64,000 nucleotides of DNA from NCBI GenBank assembly GCA_030651695.1, contig JAUSCD010000033.1, positions 81,574 to 145,573 on the forward strand. The letters run 5' to 3'. This document shows positions 8,489-17,942 of the stretch, in pieces. Source of the DNA: Pseudohongiella sp. (GTDB taxonomy: Bacteria > Pseudomonadota > Gammaproteobacteria > Pseudomonadales > Pseudohongiellaceae). The notes beneath the pieces were generated by a model. That model did no database searches and was not told the origin of the DNA. It saw only the letters and a program-made list of their open reading frames with translations. The translations under genes and the position numbers were made by a program. Numbering within the stretch: the stretch's first letter is position 1; each line of letters starts with the position of its first letter.

Positions 8489-8490
8489 GC

Positions 8491-9081
8491 ATGCGCATCG
8501 GGATTTTCCTGTTTGAAGACATCGAAGCGCTGGATTTTGCCGGACCTTATGAGGTATTCACAACTGCCAGCCGGGTCGCTCAGAAATCAGGTATGGTTGC
8601 GCCATTTGCAGTATTTTCGGTCTCTGCTTCCGGGCACGCCGTGCGTGTGCGCGCAGGTATGAAAGTCATTCCTGACTTCACATTTGAGGATACCCCTGCC
8701 ATTGATGTGCTGATTGTGCCTGGTGGTGTTGTCACTGCAGAAATGCAAAATCGTGTTGTCGTCGATTGGATAAAAGACACGTCCTCAAACGCCAAACTGA
8801 TTGCATCGGTGTGCACGGGTGTATTTCTATTGGCAAAGGCAGGTGTTGTGACTAATCAAAAAGTCACTACACATTGGGAAGATATTGCTGACCTGCGCCG
8901 GCAATTCCCTGATCTGACAGTCAGGGAAAATGTGCGCTGGGTGGATGAGGGACAGATCGTGACGTCAGCCGGCATTTCTGCCGGCATCGATATGAGTCTG
9001 CATCTGGTTGAGCGTCTGGCTGGCAAGGCATTGGCTATCGCCACTGCCCGGCAGATGGAGTTTGACTGGCACGAAAACTGA
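8491..9081 (+). CDS. DJ-1/PfpI family protein
   Basis: 196 aa from the ATG at 8491 (an in-frame TTG at 8485 overlaps the DUF1330 stop and is an alternative). The nucleophile-elbow cysteine is in IASVCTGVFLLAKAG, with an upstream acidic residue near FEDIEALDF, as in the GlxA/ThiJ-like branch of the superfamily. It ends after the domain (ATARQMEFDW) without the AraC part of GlxA regulators, so it is an enzyme or amidase-like protein rather than a regulator. Possible activities include isonitrile hydratase, glyoxalase or deglycase; the sequence does not choose. It is the last gene of the operon. Confidence 0.9.
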   Translation: MRIGIFLFEDIEALDFAGPYEVFTTASRVAQKSGMVAPFAVFSVSASGHAVRVRAGMKVIPDFTFEDTPAIDVLIVPGGVVTAEMQNRVVVDWIKDTSSNAKLIASVCTGVFLLAKAGVVTNQKVTTHWEDIADLRRQFPDLTVRENVRWVDEGQIVTSAGISAGIDMSLHLVERLAGKALAIATARQMEFDWHEN

Positions 9082-9098
9082 ACTTTAAGTCCACTTTT

Positions 9099-9602
9099 TT
9101 ACTCGCGCTCAATCTCATCAGGCACAATCAGGTCCAACGTCTCTTTGATCTCCTCCATCACAATGTAACTTTTGGATTCTCTGACGCCGGGCAATTTCAG
9201 CAGAATATCACCCAGCAATTTGCGGTAAGACGCCATCTCGGAAATGCGCGCCTTGATCAGATAATCAAAATCCCCCGATACCAGATGGCACTCCATCACA
9301 TGCGGCAACTTGATTACAGCACGGCGGAAGTCATCAAAAATACTGGCTGACTTGGACTCCAGACTGATCTCTACAAATACCAGCAGATTGGCTTCGAGCT
9401 TTTGCGGATTCAGGCGTGCGCCATAACCCAGAATGAACTTCTCGCGCTCCAACCGGCGCACCCTCTCCATACAAGGCGTAGTGGATAAACCCACCCGCTC
9501 CCCCAGCTCCACAAATGAGATGCGACCCTCGCGCTGAATGATGCGCAGGATGTTGCGATCGATGTTATCCAGCTCGCGGCTGGAGGCTCTCCGAGTCTTC
9601 AT
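9099..9602 (-). CDS. Lrp/AsnC family regulator, probable dadA regulator
   Basis: 167 aa. The N-terminal AsnC-type helix-turn-helix (LDNIDRNILRIIQREGRISF, then LGERVGLSTTPCMERVRRLE) is followed by the RAM ligand domain (ECHLVSGDFDYLIKARISEM). It is close to Lrp in length and sequence. It is divergent from dadA, the arrangement known for DadR-type control of D-alanine catabolism, so it probably activates dadA in response to alanine or leucine. Two TTAATACAGAAA repeats in the shared promoter are candidate sites. Confidence 0.93.
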   Translation of the reverse strand: MKTRRASSRELDNIDRNILRIIQREGRISFVELGERVGLSTTPCMERVRRLEREKFILGYGARLNPQKLEANLLVFVEISLESKSASIFDDFRRAVIKLPHVMECHLVSGDFDYLIKARISEMASYRKLLGDILLKLPGVRESKSYIVMEEIKETLDLIVPDEIERE

Positions 9603-9634
9603 GTTTTTACCCGTTTTTATCTGGCTAATTCAAG

Positions 9635-9677
9635 TTAATACAGAAATATTTCCTGCTAATGGCAATTAATACAGAAA
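9635..9677. promoter_or_regulatory. Direct repeats in the lrp-dadA intergenic region
   Basis: TTAATACAGAAA occurs at 9635-9646 and again at 9666-9677. The 31-bp spacing is about three helical turns. The A/T-rich repeats lie upstream of both divergent genes and suit the phased binding of Lrp-type octamers. Function is inferred from position. Confidence 0.65.
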
Positions 9678-9761
9678 ATACACGCATGCCAGCGCCCTTA
9701 CAATAGCGACATTTACCGGCAGACGATTACCGTGCGCCGGTCACACAATCAGGAGTTGGGC

Positions 9762-11060
9762 ATGAAGGTTCTGGTTTTAGGCAGCGGTGTTATCGGTATC
9801 ACCAGCGCATGGTATCTGGCAAAAGCCGGCCATGACGTTACCGTGATCGATCGCCAGCCCGGCCCGGCACTGGAAACAAGTTTTGCCAACGCCGGCATGA
9901 TTTCCCCCGGTTATTCAGCGCCCTGGGCTGCGCCCGGCGTACCGGTTAAAGCCATCAAATGGTTGCTGGCCAAACACGCTCCGCTGGCTGTGCGCCCGAC
10001 CGCCGACCTGTCGCAGTACCGATGGGTGTTACAGATGCTGATGCAGTGCAACGGCAACAGCTATGCTGTTAACAAGTCACGCATGATGCGACTGGCTGAA
10101 TACAGCCGTGACTGTCTGATAGATCTGCGCAGGCAAACCGGCCTGGACTATGAACATCGCGAACTGGGCACGCTGCAGGTATTCAGAACACAAAAGCAAA
10201 TGGACGCCGCTGCCAAAGACATTGCGGTGCTGCAGGAATGTGGGGTGCCGTTTGAAGTGCTGGACAGAGCGGGCTGTATAGCCGCCGAACCCGGTCTTGC
10301 CAACAGCGCCGAAAAGATTGTGGGCGGCCTGCGTTTGCCTCGCGACGAAACGGGTGACTGTCATTTGTTCACTACACGCCTGGCACAGCAATGTGAAACG
10401 CTGGGTGTCAAATTCCGGTACGGGGTTGCTATCGATGAATTGCTCAGCGATGGTCAACGTATCTCCGGCGTTCGGGTTGGCGACAAGGCGATCACTGCCG
10501 ATCGTTATGTGCTTGCCCTTGGCAGCTATTCACCACAATTGCTTAAGCCACTGGGCATCAATTTACCGGTGTATCCGGTAAAAGGTTATTCCATGACAGC
10601 GCCGGTCGCCGACGCCAATGTTGCGCCGATTTCCACCATTATGGACGAAACCTACAAAATTGCGATCACGCGCTTTAACGACCGCATCCGTGTTGGTGGT
10701 ATGGCAGAACTGGCTGGTTTCGACACAAAACTTCGTGCGCGTCCACAAGGCACTCTGCGTATGGTGCTGGACGATTTGTTCCCGGGCGCAGGGCATTCTG
10801 AACAGGCAAGCTACTGGACCGGATTGCGCCCGATGACACCTGACGGCACACCCGTGGTCGGGGCCACCAAACTGACCAACCTGTTCCTCAACACCGGACA
10901 TGGCACACTGGGCTGGACTATGTCCTGCGGCTCAGCGCAGTTATTGGCTGATCTGATCAGTGGCAGCAAAACCTCAATCAGCACAGAAGGTTTTGATCTG
11001 CGGCGCTATCAGTCGTCGCAACAAGCCAGACCAAGTGTTCATCCTGTTCCTGCACACTAA
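9762..11060 (+). CDS. dadA: D-amino acid dehydrogenase small subunit
   Basis: 432 aa, matching the usual DadA length. The N-terminal FAD-binding motif is [21 protein letters not shown], followed by the DadA signatures [19 protein letters not shown] and YPVKGYSMT. The C-terminus has [14 protein letters not shown] and [15 protein letters not shown]. The enzyme is a membrane-associated flavoprotein that deaminates D-amino acids (chiefly D-alanine) to 2-oxo acids, feeding electrons to the respiratory chain. The start at 9762 follows AGGAG. No dadX racemase is adjacent. A strong terminator follows. Confidence 0.97.
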   Translation: MKVLVLGSGVIGITSAWYLAKAGHDVTVIDRQPGPALETSFANAGMISPGYSAPWAAPGVPVKAIKWLLAKHAPLAVRPTADLSQYRWVLQMLMQCNGNSYAVNKSRMMRLAEYSRDCLIDLRRQTGLDYEHRELGTLQVFRTQKQMDAAAKDIAVLQECGVPFEVLDRAGCIAAEPGLANSAEKIVGGLRLPRDETGDCHLFTTRLAQQCETLGVKFRYGVAIDELLSDGQRISGVRVGDKAITADRYVLALGSYSPQLLKPLGINLPVYPVKGYSMTAPVADANVAPISTIMDETYKIAITRFNDRIRVGGMAELAGFDTKLRARPQGTLRMVLDDLFPGAGHSEQASYWTGLRPMTPDGTPVVGATKLTNLFLNTGHGTLGWTMSCGSAQLLADLISGSKTSISTEGFDLRRYQSSQQARPSVHPVPAH

Positions 11061-11075
11061 GCGATCGTGCAGGAT

Positions 11076-11123
11076 TTGCCGGGCCCTGTCTCAGCCACTG
11101 TGACAGGGCCCGGCAATTTTTTT
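11076..11123 (+). terminator. Rho-independent terminator after dadA
   Basis: A 15-bp perfect stem (TTGCCGGGCCCTGTC paired with GACAGGGCCCGGCAA) with a 10-base loop is followed by a run of seven T. It lies 16 bp after the dadA stop. Confidence 0.93.
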
Positions 11124-11128
11124 CAGCG

Positions 11129-11171
11129 CTTTTTTGTTAATCCCTTTTTGTTAATCCTTTTTTGCTGATCC
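11129..11171. repeat. Three tandem 14-15 bp T-rich units
   Basis: CTTTTTTGTTAATCC, CTTTTTGTTAATCC and TTTTTTGCTGATCC lie head to tail directly after the dadA terminator. This is a small local repeat of unknown role; each unit has a T-run that could back up termination. Confidence 0.6.
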
Positions 11172-11215
11172 ATTTTACGCAACCCTTTTAACTCAAGCAG
11201 AACCACAAAACTTAA

Positions 11216-11231
11216 GCAACCTTTCGGTTGC
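11216..11231. promoter_or_regulatory. GCAACC inverted repeat upstream of the SRPBCC/ArsR operon
   Basis: GCAACCTTTCGGTTGC is a 6-bp-arm palindrome 49 bp before the start codon. Further GCAACC copies lie near 11178 and 11261. It is a candidate operator for the ArsR-type repressor encoded by the operon. Confidence 0.45.
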
Positions 11232-11279
11232 ATTTATTCCCGCAAATGATCTATTCTTTATGCAACCAGGAGGCTGCCC

Positions 11280-11735
11280 ATGAATAGTCACGATCAGATT
11301 GTAAAAACTGTCGATATCAAAGCGCCAGTCGCACGCGTCTGGCAGGCACTAACCGATTATCAGCAGTTTGGCGAATGGTTCCGGGTCAAGCTGAATGAGC
11401 CATTTTCCCCCGGGTCTCGCTCAACCGGCGTTACAACGTATCCCGGTTATGAGGGCCATCAGTGGTTTGCCACCATAGAAACCATGGAACATGAATCACT
11501 GTTCTCCTTCCGTTGGAATCACGACAATATTGAGGCTGGTCTGCCGCCTGAGCAGCAACCCACCACCCATGTTGAATTCAAACTGGAAAAAACCGGAACC
11601 GGCACCCGGCTCACAATTACCGAATCAGGTTTTGCTGCGCTGCCCGAATCCAAACGTGGCGCCATCATGCGCGGCAATACCGAGGGCTGGAATATTCAAA
11701 GCCAGAACATCAGCGACTATGTCACAGGTGAATAA
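11280..11735 (+). CDS. SRPBCC (AHSA1-like) domain protein
   Basis: 151 aa, a single START/Bet v1-like fold. The features are VKTVDIKAPVARVWQALTDY at the N-terminus, FSFRWNHDNIEAG in the middle, THVEFKLEKTGTGTRLTITESGF and a final long helix (GNTEGWNIQSQNISDYV). Such proteins bind small hydrophobic ligands or act as Aha1-like factors; the ligand is unknown. AGGAGG precedes the ATG. It overlaps the ArsR gene by 17 bp, the common SRPBCC/ArsR pairing, here with the SRPBCC gene first. Confidence 0.9.
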   Translation: MNSHDQIVKTVDIKAPVARVWQALTDYQQFGEWFRVKLNEPFSPGSRSTGVTTYPGYEGHQWFATIETMEHESLFSFRWNHDNIEAGLPPEQQPTTHVEFKLEKTGTGTRLTITESGFAALPESKRGAIMRGNTEGWNIQSQNISDYVTGE

Positions 11736-12066
11736 TGTGTACTCCCCAATGCCCGATGATGCAGCCATCATATTTGCGGCACTCGGCGATAACACACGAC
11801 TGAATCTGTTGGCCAGACTTCGCGACGGCCAGTCACATGCCATTGTTGAGCTCACCGACGGCACCGGTCTGACGCGCCAGGCCATCAGCAAACATCTGCA
11901 TGTGCTGGAAAACGCAGGACTGGTGCTCAGTGAAAAAAGCGGACGTGAAAGTCGTTATCTTTTTGACGCCGGCGGTTTTCAGAAAGCTCAGGCCTATCTG
12001 GACGTGGCGTCAGCGCAGTGGGATGCCGCCCTCCTGCGTTTAAAAGACTTTATTGAAGAGACTTGA
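11719..12066 (+). CDS. ArsR family transcriptional regulator
   Basis: 115 aa if the ATG at 11719 is used; GTG at 11728 or 11737 and ATG at 11749 are alternatives. The winged helix is ALGDNTRLNLLARLRDG, then LTRQAISKHLHVLENAGLV and a beta-wing with GRESRYLFD. No metal-binding cysteine motif is visible, so it belongs to the non-metal ArsR group that regulates neighbouring SRPBCC genes. It probably represses its own operon through the GCAACC palindrome upstream. Its 3' end overlaps the convergent EVE gene by 17 bp. Confidence 0.92.
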   Translation: MSQVNNVYSPMPDDAAIIFAALGDNTRLNLLARLRDGQSHAIVELTDGTGLTRQAISKHLHVLENAGLVLSEKSGRESRYLFDAGGFQKAQAYLDVASAQWDAALLRLKDFIEET

Positions 12067-12505
12067 TGGCTTTCCATTCCGCATCGCTGACGGGCATAAC
12101 CGACAACCGGCTGCCCTTTTGCACCAGCGCCAGATACTCCAGCTCTGGCATGGACCTCAGTTGATCAAGCGTAATGATCTGAGGGAATTTGCTGACAAAC
12201 ACCATGTCAACCGCACTCCAGCGCGGATTGTCTTTTGCGCTTTTGCCATCAAAATAAGGTGATGTTTCGTCAAACTGTGCAGGATCCGGGTATGCCTCGC
12301 GAGCCACTTTCACAATACCCGCAACACCAATGTATTTGCAGCTGGAGTGATAAATAAAAATTTCATCACCGGTTTTCATATCACGTAAAAAATTACGCGC
12401 CTGATAATTACGCACACCTTCCCAGACGATAGCCTTGTCAGGTTTATTGGTAAAATCGTCAATACTGCACTCTGATGGTTCTGTTTTGGCTAACCATTTG
12501 GCCAT
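12050..12505 (-). CDS. EVE domain protein (thymocyte nuclear protein 1-like)
   Basis: 151 aa, the whole length being one EVE/PUA-like domain. It starts WLAKTEPSECSIDDF and has WEGVRNYQARNFLRDMKTGD, the classic signature, plus FIYHSSCKYIGVAGIVKV. EVE domains bind modified bases such as 5-methylcytosine derivatives in DNA or modified RNA, and the stand-alone form is widespread in proteobacteria. The true function is unknown. No restriction gene lies nearby. Confidence 0.93.
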   Translation of the reverse strand: MAKWLAKTEPSECSIDDFTNKPDKAIVWEGVRNYQARNFLRDMKTGDEIFIYHSSCKYIGVAGIVKVAREAYPDPAQFDETSPYFDGKSAKDNPRWSAVDMVFVSKFPQIITLDQLRSMPELEYLALVQKGSRLSVMPVSDAEWKAIKSLQ

Positions 12506-12557
12506 GATAGATATCCTTTCTCTCTGAATTCGTATGTGTCTGATTAGCAGGTTACTG

Positions 12558-13361
12558 CTATGCGATGACTGTTCTCAACATCTGCAATGCCAGCACAATG
12601 ATCAGTGCTGCAAATAATTTCTTAAGTGTGGCAACTGGCAGCTTGTGTGCCAGCCTTGCACCCATCGGGGCGGAAAAGAGACTGGCGACTGCCATGGCCA
12701 ATACCGCCGGCCAATAGATAAAACCCAATGTGTACGCTGGTAAACCAGCCGTGCCCCAACCATTAAGCAGGTATCCAAGAGCACCCGCCAGTGCAATCGG
12801 CAAACCTACAGCAGCCGATGTGCCAATTGCTGTCTGCAGGCGGACGTTACACCAGGTGAGAAATGGCACCGTCATGGTGCCGCCGCCGATCGCGACCAAA
12901 GCAGAGATTCCGCCAATGCCTGCGCCTGCTGCAGACAACCCTGCCAGACCCGGCAGCTGGCGTGAGGGACTTGGTTTTCTGTTCAGCACCATCTGCGCGG
13001 CTACATAAGTCATAAAAATACAGAAAAATATAGCAAGTGGGCGTGGTGACAGAGCAGCGGCAAGAAACGTCGCTGCAAAAGTTCCCACCAGAATACCGGG
13101 TGCCAACCCGCGTACCGCCGGCCATAACACTGCGCCATGCTTATGATGTGCATTCAGACTGGATAGCGAGGTGGGAATAATGGTGGCCATGGAGGTACCC
13201 AGCGCCAGATGCACAACATAATCCGGCGCAAAACCCTGGGCAGCAAACATGACAGTCAGTACCGGCACCATGACAGCGCCGCCGCCTATACCAAACAGAC
13301 CGGCCAGAAATCCGGTGATTACACCCAGCAGCACATAGGCTAACAACCACAAGTCCAACAT
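12558..13361 (-). CDS. TauE/SafE-family (TSUP) membrane transporter
   Basis: 267 aa with eight predicted membrane segments in two inverted halves. The family motif occurs near the N-terminus (GLFGIGGGAVMVPVL) and again in the second half (ALVAIGGGTMTVPFL). TSUP proteins export sulfite, sulfoacetate or other sulfur-containing anions across the inner membrane. The substrate is not indicated by the neighbours, which are an EVE gene and a broken AraC gene. Confidence 0.92.
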   Translation of the reverse strand: MLDLWLLAYVLLGVITGFLAGLFGIGGGAVMVPVLTVMFAAQGFAPDYVVHLALGTSMATIIPTSLSSLNAHHKHGAVLWPAVRGLAPGILVGTFAATFLAAALSPRPLAIFFCIFMTYVAAQMVLNRKPSPSRQLPGLAGLSAAGAGIGGISALVAIGGGTMTVPFLTWCNVRLQTAIGTSAAVGLPIALAGALGYLLNGWGTAGLPAYTLGFIYWPAVLAMAVASLFSAPMGARLAHKLPVATLKKLFAALIIVLALQMLRTVIA

Positions 13362-13548
13362 AGCTCAGGCACTCAAACCAATCAGGGTGCAATCATGCAA
13401 AAATTGAATGCTCCCTGCAACGAAGGATTTCCGCCTGCCCATAAAAATAGCCCATAAATATAATTGCGCCCTGCGTCCGCTCTGTGCAATTATCTCAACA
13501 AGTTACAGAAAAACTCCTCAATCTGCCCGGGACCAGTACTTCTGTCAT

Positions 13549-13977
13549 GACAGACATCAGCGGCCATACCTCTCAGTTTTTTATTACCAGGCAGGTACCC
13601 AAAGCCCTCTCCCGCTATGTTGAGAACCTGTGGATCTGGTGTGGAGCGCCCAGACCAAACAGCCTTGACCACATCTTGCCAACCGGGGCACCGGGCCTGA
13701 TTATCAACCTGCTCGAAGACGAAACCCGTATTTACAAAAGTGGCGATAACACCTTAAGTCAACGCCTCGATGGATGTGGTTTTGATGGTGCGCACACGAG
13801 TCCTTTTGTGGGCATCAGCATAAATCAGATGGCCTGATCGACTGGACAGACCTTGCACTGCGTTACGGCTATTACGATCAGGCACATTTCTCCCGCGAAT
13901 TTAAAGATTTTTCGGGTTTTACGCCCACCAGCTATCTGCCTTTGATTGGAGAGTTTGAAAATCACGTTGCAGTTTAA
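13549..13977 (+). pseudogene. AraC-family regulator with internal deletion and frameshift
   Basis: An N-terminal frame (from the ATG at 13549 to a stop at 13837) encodes about 95 residues typical of DUF6597-type AraC regulators (KALSRYVENLWIW, HILPTGAPGLIINL). From about 13828 a different frame resumes with DWTDLALRYGYYDQAHFSRE and FSGFTPTSYL, the second helix-turn-helix of an AraC protein, ending at the TAA at 13975. The missing middle (roughly 110-120 codons in a normal ~270-aa protein) and the frame change show a deletion that destroyed the gene. A sequencing slip cannot account for so much lost sequence. Confidence 0.85.
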
Positions 13978-14077
13978 TGAGTACACGGATTGTATTTCGC
14001 TTTTTTACAAGACAGGGAAATTGCACGCTCTACACTGACCTCACTGAACAAAAACATCTGATCAAGGAGATCTTCTG

Positions 14078-14491
14078 ATGGCTTCTACCATAGTACCCTG
14101 TCTGCTTTACCGCGATGCCCCAGGCATGATCGACTGGTTATGCACCGTGTTTGGTTTTACTAAAAAAGCCGTCTACATGGACGGCGAAAAGGTCGCACAT
14201 GCTGAACTCACCCTGGGTGCCGGCATGCTGATGATAGGATCAACGCCTGATGCAAATTCAAATCAGCCGTGGGCTGAACTGATACGGCAGCCTGACGATA
14301 TAGATTTTGCAGAGACTCAGAGTCCGTCTTTACAGGTGGGTGATCCTGATGCCGTCTATGAATTGGTTAAAAAACATGGCGGCAGTGTTGTGCTGGATAT
14401 TGAGGACAAGAATTACGGCGGCAGAGGATTTACCTGCCGTGATCCGGAAGGGCATTTATGGGCGGTGGGTAGCTACAATCCCTGGGCCTGA
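14078..14491 (+). CDS. VOC (glyoxalase/bleomycin-resistance) family protein
   Basis: 137 aa with two beta-alpha-beta-beta-beta modules. The first (VPCLLYRDAPGMIDWLCTVFGF, then VAHAELTLGAGMLMIG) and the second (SLQVGDPDAVYELVKKHGG, then GRGFTCRDPEGHLWAVGSY) resemble the PhnB/glyoxalase-like subgroup. A His and a Glu of the VOC metal triad are visible (HAEL, DPEGHLW). The substrate is unknown. AAGGAGA precedes the ATG. A hairpin terminator separates it from the convergent icmF. Confidence 0.88.
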   Translation: MASTIVPCLLYRDAPGMIDWLCTVFGFTKKAVYMDGEKVAHAELTLGAGMLMIGSTPDANSNQPWAELIRQPDDIDFAETQSPSLQVGDPDAVYELVKKHGGSVVLDIEDKNYGGRGFTCRDPEGHLWAVGSYNPWA

Positions 14492-14499
14492 GCAGGTCC

Positions 14500-14526
14500 G
14501 CCGTTTTTTGCTCCTGCAAAAACGGC
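14500..14526. terminator. Hairpin between the VOC gene and icmF
   Basis: GCCGTTTTTT and AAAAACGGC pair around the loop segment GCTCCTGC, ending 3 bp before the icmF stop. The T- and A-rich arms suit bidirectional termination of the convergent genes. The same loop recurs in the hairpin at 38383-38409. Confidence 0.7.
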
Positions 14527-14528
14527 CT

Positions 14529-17500
14529 TCACATGTTCCTGCGGTATTGGCCGCCTACTTCGAAGAATGCGTGGGTGATCTGGCCGAGCGAGCAATACTG
14601 CACAGCGTCCATCAGCACTTCAAACACGTTCTGATCGTTGATGGCCGCTTGTTTCAGTCGTTCAATGGCAAGCTCTGATTCGAACTGATGACGCTGGTGG
14701 AAATCACGCAGCCGGCGGATCTGGTTTTGTTTTTCATCATCAGTAGAACGTGCCAGCGCGATGCTGAACTCACCTTTGTTATCATCGCCGTTGGGACTCA
14801 GATAGGTATTCACACCTACAATCGGCAAAGAGCCGTCGTGTTTTTTGTGTTCGTAATACATGGACTCATCCTGAATCCGGCCACGCTGATAACCGGTTTC
14901 CATGGCACCCAGCACACCACCGCGCTCGGCAATGCGTTCAAATTCGACCATGACAGCTTCTTCGAGCAGGTCTGTCAGCTCATCGATAATAAACGCGCCC
15001 TGATTGGGGTTCTCGTTTTTAGACAGGCCCCATTCTTTGTTGATGATGAGCTGAATGGCCATGGCGCGACGCACAGATTCTTCGGTTGGGGTGGTCACCG
15101 CTTCATCGTATGCATTGGTATGCAGACTGTTGCAGTTGTCATAAATCGCGATCAGTGCCTGCAGCGTGGTGCGGATGTCGTTGAAGGACATCTCCTGCGC
15201 ATGCAAGGAACGGCCGGAAGTCTGAATGTGATATTTCAGTTTCTGGCTGCGTTCGTTGGCGCCGTATTTTTCGCGTAATGTGGTTGACCAGATACGTCGT
15301 GCGACACGACCCAGCACGGTGTATTCAGGATCCATACCATTGGAGAAAAAGAACGACAGGTTGGGCGCAAAATCGTCAATGTGCATGCCCCGCGCCAGCC
15401 AGGCTTCGACAAAGGTGAAACCGTTGGACAGCGTAAAGGCAAGTTGCGAAATCGGGTTCGCGCCAGCTTCGGCAATGTGATAACCGGAAATGGACACCGA
15501 ATAAAAATTGCGCACTTTATTGGCGATAAAATATTCCTGAATATCGCCCATCAGCTTCAGACTGAATTCAGTGGAGAATATGCAGGTGTTCTGGCCCTGA
15601 TCCTCTTTCAGAATATCGGCCTGCACAGTGCCGCGCACCGACTCCAGTGTTTTTGCTTTCACTTGCAGAGCTTCCGCAGCATCCGGTTCGCGCCCATGCT
15701 GTGCGCGGAACACTGCCATCTGCTGGGCAATTGCTGTATTCAGAAACATGGCCAGAATGGTGGGCGCCGGCCCGTTGATGGTCATGGACACCGAGGTTGA
15801 GGGATGACACAAATCAAAACCATCGTACAAGGCTTTCATATCATCCAGCGTAGCAATTGAAACGCCGGAGTTGCCCACTTTGCCATAAATGTCCGGGCGC
15901 TCATCGGGATCAAAACCGTACAACGTCACGGAATCAAACGCGGTCGACAGACGCTTGGCATCGGAGTGTTCTGACAAGGCTTTAAAACGACGATTGGTGC
16001 GGAAGGCATCCCCCTCGCCGGCAAACATACGTGTGGGATCTTCACCTTCACGTTTGAACGGGAACACACCGGCTGTGTATGGGAAGCGACCCGGCACGTT
16101 TTCCAGCATCAGCCAGCGCAGCACGTCACCATGATCGTTAAAACGCGGCAGCGCCACTTTGGGTACGCGAGTACCGGACATACTGGTCCAGGTCAATTCT
16201 GTACGCATCTGCTTGCCACGCACTTCAGTCACCAACTCATTAGCGGCATATTCAGCCTGCATGATTGGCCACTGTTCCAGCAGGCTGCGGCACTCACCAT
16301 GAAGGAGCAACTCACGTTGTTTGATCAGCGCTTGCAGATTGTCAGCAACAGCAGTTGATCCGGACTTTACCAACATCTGCGCAGACGCCTGCAGCTGCTG
16401 CACTTCACGCGCCAGCACTGCCTGCTGTTCAACATGGCGACGGTAATTGCGTACGGTTTCAGCAATCTCCGCCAGATAACGCTGACGCTGCGGCGGCACA
16501 ATCGCTGACTGACGGGTTGATGTGCGTGTTGCTACGCGCGCGAGTTTGCCCTCAAAAGATTTTAAACCTTTGTCACGCAGCACCGGCATCAGGCCCTGAT
16601 ACAAGGCGGTGACACCATCATCATTAAAGCGTGAGGCAATCGAACCATACACCGGCATGGCTTCGGTGGGTTTATCAAACGCCATGCGATTACGCTGCAC
16701 CTGTTTGCTGACATCACGCAGCGCATCTTCGCCGCCCTTGCGATCATATTTGTTGATCGCAATCACATCGGCATAATCCAGCATGTCTATTTTTTCCAGC
16801 TGACTGGCCGCACCGAACTCAGGTGTCATCACATACAGGGAGGCATCCACATACGGCACAATGCCGGCGTCACCCTGACCAATGCCGGGTGTTTCCACAA
16901 TCACCAGGTCGAAACCGGCCACCCGCACGGCTGCGATGATGTCGCGCATATACGTGGGCACTTCAGTTTCAGAGCGACGGGTAGCGATCGAACGCATATA
17001 CACCGAGGGATGATAAATTGCATTCATACGCACCCGGTCACCCAGCAAGGCGCCACCGGTTCGGCGTCGGGTCGGATCAATGGCCAGCACCGCAATTTTT
17101 AAGGCATCGCCGCTGTCCTGACGGAAGCGCAGGATCAGCTCATCTGTGAGCGATGATTTGCCCGCACCACCCGTGCCGGTAATACCCAGCACAGGCACAC
17201 TGGCAGCCACCTTTTGCGCCAGCGTATGCAGCTGTTGTTTGCCAGCCTCATCCACCAAGTCGTTTTCCAAAGCACTGATCAACCTCGACAATTGCAATCG
17301 ATCACCACCTGTTACATCGCCCGCGCTTAACACCAGCGGTCCGCGCGAACCATTGGCAACACGCTGCATGATGTCGTCAATCATGCCCTGCAGGCCCATG
17401 GTCTGGCCGTCTTCCGGCGAATACAGCCGGCTGACACCATAATCGTGCAGCTCTTTTAATTCGCTGGGGATAATCACGCCGCCGCCACCACCAAACACCT

Positions 17501-17837
17501 GAATGTGGCCGGCGCCGCGCTCGCGCAGCATATCCACCATATATTTGAAGTATTCGATGTGCCCGCCCTGATAGGAGCTGATGGCAATGGCCTGTGCATC
17601 TTCCTGCAAGGCGGCTTCCACCACTTCCTGCACAGAACGGTTATGTGCCAGATGAATCACCTCAGCCCCGGAAGCCTGCAGCATACGACGCATGATGTTA
17701 ATGGCTGCGTCGTGACCATCAAACAGGCTGGCAGCCGTTATAAAGCGCGGGTATTGCGTTGTTTGAGGCTGAGCAATGGAACTGGTCTCAGTCGGGGCAG
17801 AGGCCAGATCCGGCCGGATAGAAACAACTGAGGACAC
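14529..17837 (-). CDS. icmF: Fused isobutyryl-CoA mutase with G-protein chaperone
   Basis: 1102 aa from a GTG at 17837 that has GGGAG six bases upstream; an ATG at 17873 lacks a ribosome site. Order: B12-binding domain ([13 protein letters not shown]), MeaB-like GTPase with P-loop [12 protein letters not shown], then the mutase barrel. Two substrate-pocket residues mark IcmF rather than methylmalonyl-CoA mutase: Phe in [13 protein letters not shown], where MCM has Tyr, and Gln in [10 protein letters not shown], where MCM has Arg. It interconverts isobutyryl- and n-butyryl-CoA using adenosylcobalamin, and the GTPase domain gates cofactor loading. It is divergent from a MerR regulator with a LiuR-like operator, with a thiolase beyond, which suggests branched-chain acyl-CoA catabolism. 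Confidence 0.95.
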   Translation of the reverse strand: MSSVVSIRPDLASAPTETSSIAQPQTTQYPRFITAASLFDGHDAAINIMRRMLQASGAEVIHLAHNRSVQEVVEAALQEDAQAIAISSYQGGHIEYFKYMVDMLRERGAGHIQVFGGGGGVIIPSELKELHDYGVSRLYSPEDGQTMGLQGMIDDIMQRVANGSRGPLVLSAGDVTGGDRLQLSRLISALENDLVDEAGKQQLHTLAQKVAASVPVLGITGTGGAGKSSLTDELILRFRQDSGDALKIAVLAIDPTRRRTGGALLGDRVRMNAIYHPSVYMRSIATRRSETEVPTYMRDIIAAVRVAGFDLVIVETPGIGQGDAGIVPYVDASLYVMTPEFGAASQLEKIDMLDYADVIAINKYDRKGGEDALRDVSKQVQRNRMAFDKPTEAMPVYGSIASRFNDDGVTALYQGLMPVLRDKGLKSFEGKLARVATRTSTRQSAIVPPQRQRYLAEIAETVRNYRRHVEQQAVLAREVQQLQASAQMLVKSGSTAVADNLQALIKQRELLLHGECRSLLEQWPIMQAEYAANELVTEVRGKQMRTELTWTSMSGTRVPKVALPRFNDHGDVLRWLMLENVPGRFPYTAGVFPFKREGEDPTRMFAGEGDAFRTNRRFKALSEHSDAKRLSTAFDSVTLYGFDPDERPDIYGKVGNSGVSIATLDDMKALYDGFDLCHPSTSVSMTINGPAPTILAMFLNTAIAQQMAVFRAQHGREPDAAEALQVKAKTLESVRGTVQADILKEDQGQNTCIFSTEFSLKLMGDIQEYFIANKVRNFYSVSISGYHIAEAGANPISQLAFTLSNGFTFVEAWLARGMHIDDFAPNLSFFFSNGMDPEYTVLGRVARRIWSTTLREKYGANERSQKLKYHIQTSGRSLHAQEMSFNDIRTTLQALIAIYDNCNSLHTNAYDEAVTTPTEESVRRAMAIQLIINKEWGLSKNENPNQGAFIIDELTDLLEEAVMVEFERIAERGGVLGAMETGYQRGRIQDESMYYEHKKHDGSLPIVGVNTYLSPNGDDNKGEFSIALARSTDDEKQNQIRRLRDFHQRHQFESELAIERLKQAAINDQNVFEVLMDAVQYCSLGQITHAFFEVGGQYRRNM

Positions 17838-17906
17838 AAAAGACTCCCGGGCTCCTGAAGAGCACAAAACCATAAATTGAACTGAGTGCGATGCTGGATT
17901 ATTATA

Positions 17907-17922
17907 TTGACGTTAACGTCAA
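17907..17922. promoter_or_regulatory. LiuR-like operator between icmF and merR
   Basis: TTGACGTTAACGTCAA is a perfect 16-bp palindrome, with a further ACGTCAA overlapping to its right. It has the form described for LiuR-type MerR regulators of branched-chain acyl-CoA catabolism. It sits between icmF and the MerR gene, 21 bp before the regulator's start. Confidence 0.85.
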
Positions 17923-17942
17923 CGTCAATCGAAGACCAACTT

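Noticed and set aside
14688..15278. 196-codon open frame antisense to icmF
   Set aside because: It lies entirely inside the mutase gene with no domain or start signal.
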